This document shows, in pieces, positions 30,669 to 34,637 of a stretch of DNA of 34,637 nucleotides. The notes below the pieces were generated by a model. It was not told the origin of the DNA. It ran no database searches and worked only from the letters and a program-made list of their open reading frames with translations. The first letter of the stretch is position 1; every line of letters begins with the position of its first letter. The position numbers and the translations under genes are program-made. The DNA comes from Gammaproteobacteria bacterium (GTDB lineage: Bacteria > Pseudomonadota > Gammaproteobacteria > Pseudomonadales > Azotimanducaceae), in NCBI GenBank assembly GCA_030428905.1, contig JAUIED010000038.1, positions 1 through 34,637 on the forward strand, in the 5' to 3' direction.

Positions 30669-32765
30669 ATGGCCGAGCGTTCATTCGTCAGCCAGGTGCA
30701 ACAGCTTCGGCTGGGCGGCAACGAGATGTTCCAGGGTGAGAACATCCTCGCCGTCACCAAGGCGCTGCTCGAGTGCGGCGTGTCGTACATCGGCGGCTAC
30801 CAGGGCGCGCCGGTGTCGCACCTGATGGATGTGTTCGCCGACGCGCAGCCGCTGCTCGATGAGCTTGGCATCCGCTTCGAGTCGAGCGCCAGCGAAGCCA
30901 CCGCCGCGGCCATGCTGGCGGCCTCCATCAACTATCCCATGCGCGGTGCGGTCACCTGGAAGTCCACGGTCGGCACCAACGTCGCTTCCGATGCGCTGTC
31001 CAACCTCGCCTCGGCGGGCGTGAAGGGCGGCGCGCTGATCATCCTCGGCGAGGATTACGGTGAGGGTGCGAGCATCATGCAGGAGCGCACGCACGCGTTT
31101 GCCATGAAGTCGCAGATCTGGCTGCTCGACCCGCGGCCCGATCAGGCGCATATGGTCAACATGGTGCGCGAGGGGTTCGAGCTGTCGGAGGCGAGCAACA
31201 CGCCGGTGATGCTGATGATGCGCATCCGCGCCTGCCACATGTACGGTTCCTACCCCACCCAGGACAACGTGCGCGCGCCATTCACCGCGCGCGATGCGCT
31301 GGCCTCCCCTGAGCGCGATGCCAGCCGCATCATCCTGCCGCCTTCTACGTTTCAGCAGGAACAGATCAAGATCAAAGAGCGCTGGCCGAAGGCGGTGGCG
31401 TACGTGCGCGACAATCGGCTCAACGAGGTGCTGCCCGGTAAGCGTGAGGACGTCGGCATCATCGTGCAGGGTGGCCTGTACAACGCATTGAGCCGGGCTC
31501 TGGCGGTGCAGGGGGCGGGCGACTACTTCGGCAACAGTGACGTGCCCATCTACGTGCTCAACGTCACCTATCCTCTGGTGCCGGACGAGATCGAGGATTT
31601 TGCACGCGGCAAGGAACGCATCCTCATCGTCGAGGAAGGCCAGCCCGAGTTCATTGAGCAGGCCGTGCATCAGATTCTGCGTAAAGCGGATATCGACACC
31701 CGCGTGCAGGGCAAAGACGTGCTGCCCATGGCCGGCGAATACACCACCGGGGTCATCGCGCATGGTGTGAAGGGGTTTCTTGGCGCTGCTCCGGTGCAGG
31801 AGTTCGTGCCGCTCAAAGAACTCCCCCTGGAGCAACCGTTGCCGGTGCGCCCTTCCGGCTTGTGCACCGGCTGTCCTGAGCGACCGCTGTTTGCCTCCAT
31901 GAAGCTGGTGGAGCGTGAACTCGGGCCGCAGCACGTCAGTGCAGATATCGGCTGCAATTCCTTCGCCACGCTTGCGCCGTTCAACATGGGCGCCAGCATC
32001 ATGGGTTACGGATTGGGGGGCGCTTCGAGCGCTGCGCTGCCGGGTGACGGTGAGCGCCGTGCCATCTCGCTCATGGGTGACGGCGGCTTCTGGCACAACG
32101 GCCTCACCAGCGGTATCTCCAACGCCGCCTTCAATCAGACGGACGGTGTCACGGTCATTGTCGACAACGGCTACGCGGCAGCCACCGGCGGCCAGGATAT
32201 TCCCTCATCGCGGGGTGAGGTGGCGCACCGCGGTGTGCAGCAGCCCATCGAACGGGCGGTGCGCGGCGTGGGTATCGACTGGGTGCGGCGCGTGCATACC
32301 TACGATATGAAGCGCACCATGGCGGTGCTGCGTGAAGCGCTCACCACACGGCATGTAGGGCCGAAAGTGATCATTGCCGAGGGCGAGTGCCAGCTCAATC
32401 GTCAGCGGCGCGTGCGGCCGCTTCTGGCCCGTGATCGTGCCGAAGGGCGCCGTGTGGTCACAGAGCGGTTCGGCGTGGACGAGAGCACCTGCACGGGCGA
32501 TCACTCGTGCATCCGTCTGTCAGGCTGCCCATCGCTCACCATTCGGCCCTCCTCCGACCCGCTGCGCGCCAAGCCCGTAGCACACGTGGATGAGAGTTGT
32601 GTGGGCTGCGGTGTATGCGGCAGCGTTGCGCACGCGGCGGTGCTGTGTCCATCGTTCTACCGTGTGACGACCGTGGACAATCCGCACTGGTGGGAGCGGC
32701 TGCTGCATCGTGCCAACCGTGCGGTGATGGGCTGGCTGTTGCGCCGCCGCGGGGTGGTCGCGTGA
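30669..32765 (+). CDS. Indolepyruvate:ferredoxin oxidoreductase-like protein, alpha-type subunit
   Basis: A 698-residue protein of the IorA type. The N-terminal part (GNEMFQGENILAVTKALLECGVSYIGGYQGAPVSHLMDVF) is the pyrimidine-binding domain. The thiamine-diphosphate domain includes CTGCPERPLFASMK (about 399) and SLMGDGGFWHNGLTSGISNAAFN, the GDG...N cofactor motif. The C-terminus has cysteine motifs, CTGDHSCIRLSGCPSLTI and ESCVGCGVCGSVAHAAVLCPSFY, for at least one iron-sulphur cluster. It should decarboxylate a 2-oxoacid, such as an arylpyruvate, to an acyl-CoA. The fused form occurs in aerobic proteobacteria. The start ATG 30669 follows a purine-rich stretch. It overlaps the next gene by 4 nt (GTGA). 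Confidence 0.88.
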   Translation: MAERSFVSQVQQLRLGGNEMFQGENILAVTKALLECGVSYIGGYQGAPVSHLMDVFADAQPLLDELGIRFESSASEATAAAMLAASINYPMRGAVTWKSTVGTNVASDALSNLASAGVKGGALIILGEDYGEGASIMQERTHAFAMKSQIWLLDPRPDQAHMVNMVREGFELSEASNTPVMLMMRIRACHMYGSYPTQDNVRAPFTARDALASPERDASRIILPPSTFQQEQIKIKERWPKAVAYVRDNRLNEVLPGKREDVGIIVQGGLYNALSRALAVQGAGDYFGNSDVPIYVLNVTYPLVPDEIEDFARGKERILIVEEGQPEFIEQAVHQILRKADIDTRVQGKDVLPMAGEYTTGVIAHGVKGFLGAAPVQEFVPLKELPLEQPLPVRPSGLCTGCPERPLFASMKLVERELGPQHVSADIGCNSFATLAPFNMGASIMGYGLGGASSAALPGDGERRAISLMGDGGFWHNGLTSGISNAAFNQTDGVTVIVDNGYAAATGGQDIPSSRGEVAHRGVQQPIERAVRGVGIDWVRRVHTYDMKRTMAVLREALTTRHVGPKVIIAEGECQLNRQRRVRPLLARDRAEGRRVVTERFGVDESTCTGDHSCIRLSGCPSLTIRPSSDPLRAKPVAHVDESCVGCGVCGSVAHAAVLCPSFYRVTTVDNPHWWERLLHRANRAVMGWLLRRRGVVA

Positions 32766-34147
32766 ATCGACCTGTTACGCTCACCATTGCAGCACTCGGC
32801 GGCCAGGGCGGCGGCGTGGTGCAGGAGTGGATGATCGACGTGGCGGAGGCCGCCGGTATGCGCGTGCAGGCCACATCCGTGCCTGGTGTTGCACAGCGCA
32901 CCGGCGCCACTATCTACTATCTGGAGTTTGCCGCTCGCGATGCTGGCGTGCCGGTGATGGCGCTCATGCCTGCCAGCGGTGCCTGCGATCTGGTGGTGGC
33001 CTCTGAGCTGGTGGAGGCGGCGCGCATGGTGCAGCGCGGCTTCGTCGGCGCGGAGACTACGCTCGTGACCTCCACCCATCGCGCCTACACCATCGACGAG
33101 AAGTCCCACCGCGCGGATGGCCGCGCCGACAGCGCGGCGCTGCTCGCGGTGGTGGAAGAGGCGGCGGGGCGTGTGGTGCCCTTCGATATGGAAGCGGTGG
33201 CGGCAAGTGCCGGCAGCGTGATCAGCGCAGCCATTCTGGGGGGCATTGCCGCGTCCGAGGTGTTGCCGTTCGACGTCGCGCTGTACGAACAGGCTATCGA
33301 ACGCGGCGGAAAGGGAGTGGATGCGAGCCTGGCAGCTTTTAGAGCCGCCTACGCTGCTGCGGCCGCGCCCCGGGCCGCACCGCTGCCAGAAGCGGTGCAG
33401 GCAGCGGATGATGCGCCGGTGGACACGCGTCTGGCGTCCCTGCCGGCGCCGATAGCTGCGGTTGCCGCCCATGCTCTGCCGCGCCTTGTCAGCTATCAGG
33501 ACGAAGCCTACGTGGATGAGTATCTCGCCCACCTGGCACCATTCGCCGCCAAGGATCTCGATCTCGGCCGTGAGATGGCGCGGGGTATCGCGTTGTGGAT
33601 GACATTCGAAGACACGATACGCGTGGCGGAGCTGAAGACGGCGCCCGAGCGCCTGGCTCCGCACGTGGCTGAGCAACGGGTGGTGCATGTGGTGGAGTTC
33701 ATGAAGCCGCGCCTGGAGGAGATTGCCGGCTCGCTGCCGGCGGGTGTAGGCCGTTGGATGCTGCGTTCGAAGCTGGCGGCGACCTGTCTCAAACCGATGA
33801 CCACCGGCCTGAAGATCCGCTCTACGAGCCTTTGGGGCTACGCGCTCCTGCGCCTGATGGCGAGTTTGCGGCGGGTGCGCCGTTCTACGCTGAGATTTGA
33901 GGAGGAAATGGCTGAGATGCATGCGTGGATGCAACTGGTGGCGCGGCTTGCTGAGCGCAACCTGCCGTTGGCCCTGGCCGTAGCGGAGAGCCAACAGCTC
34001 GTCAGCGGCTACGGCGACACCCACGCCGAAGGCCTCGCCCGCTACAAGGCCATCGCCGCGCGGGCAGAAGCGCTGCTCGATGCGGAGAACGGTGCGGAGC
34101 AAGTGCGCGGCTTGTTGGCGGACGCGCTACAGGCGGAGGCGGCGTGA
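32762..34147 (+). CDS. Indolepyruvate oxidoreductase-like protein, beta-type subunit
   Basis: A 461-residue protein that completes the preceding subunit. The N-terminal 190 residues are the gamma-type domain of 2-oxoacid oxidoreductases (TLTIAALGGQGGGVVQEWMIDVAEAAG, TSVPGVAQRTGATIYYLEF; later GSVISAAILGGIAASEVLPF). The C-terminal part (about 250-450) is the DUF6537-like extension found in the aerobic fused enzymes (YQDEAYVDEYLAHLAPFAAKDLDLGREMARGIALWMTFEDTIRVAELKT). GTG 32762 overlaps the alpha-subunit stop and its own stop overlaps the next start (TGATG), so the three genes form a tight operon. The long upstream extension of the same frame is not part of the protein. Confidence 0.88.
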   Translation: MNRPVTLTIAALGGQGGGVVQEWMIDVAEAAGMRVQATSVPGVAQRTGATIYYLEFAARDAGVPVMALMPASGACDLVVASELVEAARMVQRGFVGAETTLVTSTHRAYTIDEKSHRADGRADSAALLAVVEEAAGRVVPFDMEAVAASAGSVISAAILGGIAASEVLPFDVALYEQAIERGGKGVDASLAAFRAAYAAAAAPRAAPLPEAVQAADDAPVDTRLASLPAPIAAVAAHALPRLVSYQDEAYVDEYLAHLAPFAAKDLDLGREMARGIALWMTFEDTIRVAELKTAPERLAPHVAEQRVVHVVEFMKPRLEEIAGSLPAGVGRWMLRSKLAATCLKPMTTGLKIRSTSLWGYALLRLMASLRRVRRSTLRFEEEMAEMHAWMQLVARLAERNLPLALAVAESQQLVSGYGDTHAEGLARYKAIAARAEALLDAENGAEQVRGLLADALQAEAA

Positions 34148-34637
34148 TGGCGGGAACGGTATACGAAGCCTTCGCCCGCTCGGCTGCAGACGGCGCTGAT
34201 CGGCCGTTTCTTCAGATCGTCTCCGACACTGCAGCGCGCTACGGCACGACGGCAGAGCAGATCAGCTACGGAGAGATGATGGCCAGGGTGGCCGGGCGGG
34301 CGGCGGATTATGTCGCGCTCGGCGCGCGGCCCGGTATGCGTGTTGCACTCGCGCTGGACAATCGGCCCGAGTGCTTCGAGCACTGGCTGGCGCTCAATGC
34401 TCTTGAGATTTCGGTGGTGCCGCTCAACCCGCAGTGGCAGTCAGCGGAGCTCGAGTACGTGCTCGGTCACAGTGAAGCGCAGATGGCCGTCGGCCTGCCT
34501 GATCGCGTGGCGGCGTTACAGGCAGCGGCTGACGGTTGCGCGGTATACGGGGTGGATGCGTTCCAGACCACCGAGGCGCCGGCACCGGATGTCGCGGGCT
34601 CGGCGGCCAGCGAATGCGCGCTGCTGTATACGTCCGG
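34147..34637 (+). CDS. AMP-binding acyl-CoA ligase, N-terminal fragment
   Basis: The first 163 codons of an ANL-superfamily ligase, cut by the window edge. The sequence follows the family: PFLQIVSDTAARYGTTAEQISYGEMMARVAGRAADYVALGARPGMRVALALDNRPECFEHWLALNALEISVVPLNPQWQSAELEYVLGHSEAQMAVG. It ends YTSG, the beginning of the phosphate-binding motif (YTSGTTGxPKG). The enzyme activates a carboxylic acid to an acyl-CoA via an acyl adenylate. The ATG shares an A with the stop of the preceding gene, so it belongs to the oxidoreductase operon; the substrate might be an aryl or fatty acid of the same pathway. Confidence 0.88.
   Translation, partial: MAGTVYEAFARSAADGADRPFLQIVSDTAARYGTTAEQISYGEMMARVAGRAADYVALGARPGMRVALALDNRPECFEHWLALNALEISVVPLNPQWQSAELEYVLGHSEAQMAVGLPDRVAALQAAADGCAVYGVDAFQTTEAPAPDVAGSAASECALLYTS

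Noticed and set aside
1-34637. CRISPR arrays, rRNA, tRNA genes and phage structural genes
   Set aside because: None was seen. The only regular tandem repeats are the 5-mers at 5381-5415 and the coding repeats of the RiPP-like gene.

Overview
The window looks like the chromosome of a GC-rich, aerobic, probably free-living gammaproteobacterium. Supporting this are an NhaD-type Na+/H+ antiporter, a CS1/TcfC-type (alternate) chaperone-usher pilus, and many oxidative catabolic genes: an acyl-CoA dehydrogenase, a Baeyer-Villiger monooxygenase, a phytanoyl-CoA-type dioxygenase and an oxygen-tolerant-type indolepyruvate oxidoreductase. The taxonomic call is an inference from gene content. No rRNA, tRNA, CRISPR array or phage gene was seen.

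Layout. (1) 1-5.4 kb: a truncated secreted protein, an epoxide-hydrolase-like enzyme, a SnoaL-like protein, a GIY-YIG protein, a secreted HExxH metalloprotease with TPRs, and an amidase. (2) 5.4-9.6 kb: an accessory island, visibly richer in AT than its flanks. It begins with a small RiPP-precursor-like gene whose core repeats Y-S-T-A-R with a 10-residue period. Then come a Phd/PIN toxin-antitoxin pair, a RelE/XRE toxin-antitoxin pair, a GNAT acetyltransferase, a VOC protein and a broken transposase. Related non-coding repeats lie between the genes. (3) 9.6-19.1 kb: the most interesting block. Two paralogous regulators fuse a LuxR-type HTH to an alpha/beta-hydrolase domain that has lost catalytic residues. 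They precede a pilus locus: pilin, chaperone, usher, small secreted protein, Ca-binding secreted protein, second pilin. A near-palindromic 20-bp site occurs exactly three times, each ending 57 or 58 nt before a start codon: those of regulator 1, the first pilin and the Ca-binding protein. This suggests a self-contained, autoregulated, ligand-sensing circuit that controls pili. (4) 19.1-20.5 kb: nhaD with a structured leader that may be a cation riboswitch. (5) 20.5-23.4 kb: an NmrA-like/DUF1772/VOC operon read away from its probable AraC-type regulator. (6) 23.5-34.6 kb: catabolic genes (acyl-CoA dehydrogenase, SDR, cupin, BVMO, PhyH, MarR plus SnoaL, two-subunit 2-oxoacid:ferredoxin oxidoreductase, truncated CoA ligase), suggesting breakdown of ketones and aryl or aliphatic acids.

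All functional calls come from reading motifs by eye. Start codons were chosen from Shine-Dalgarno sequences, family N-termini and gene overlaps, and alternatives are stated.
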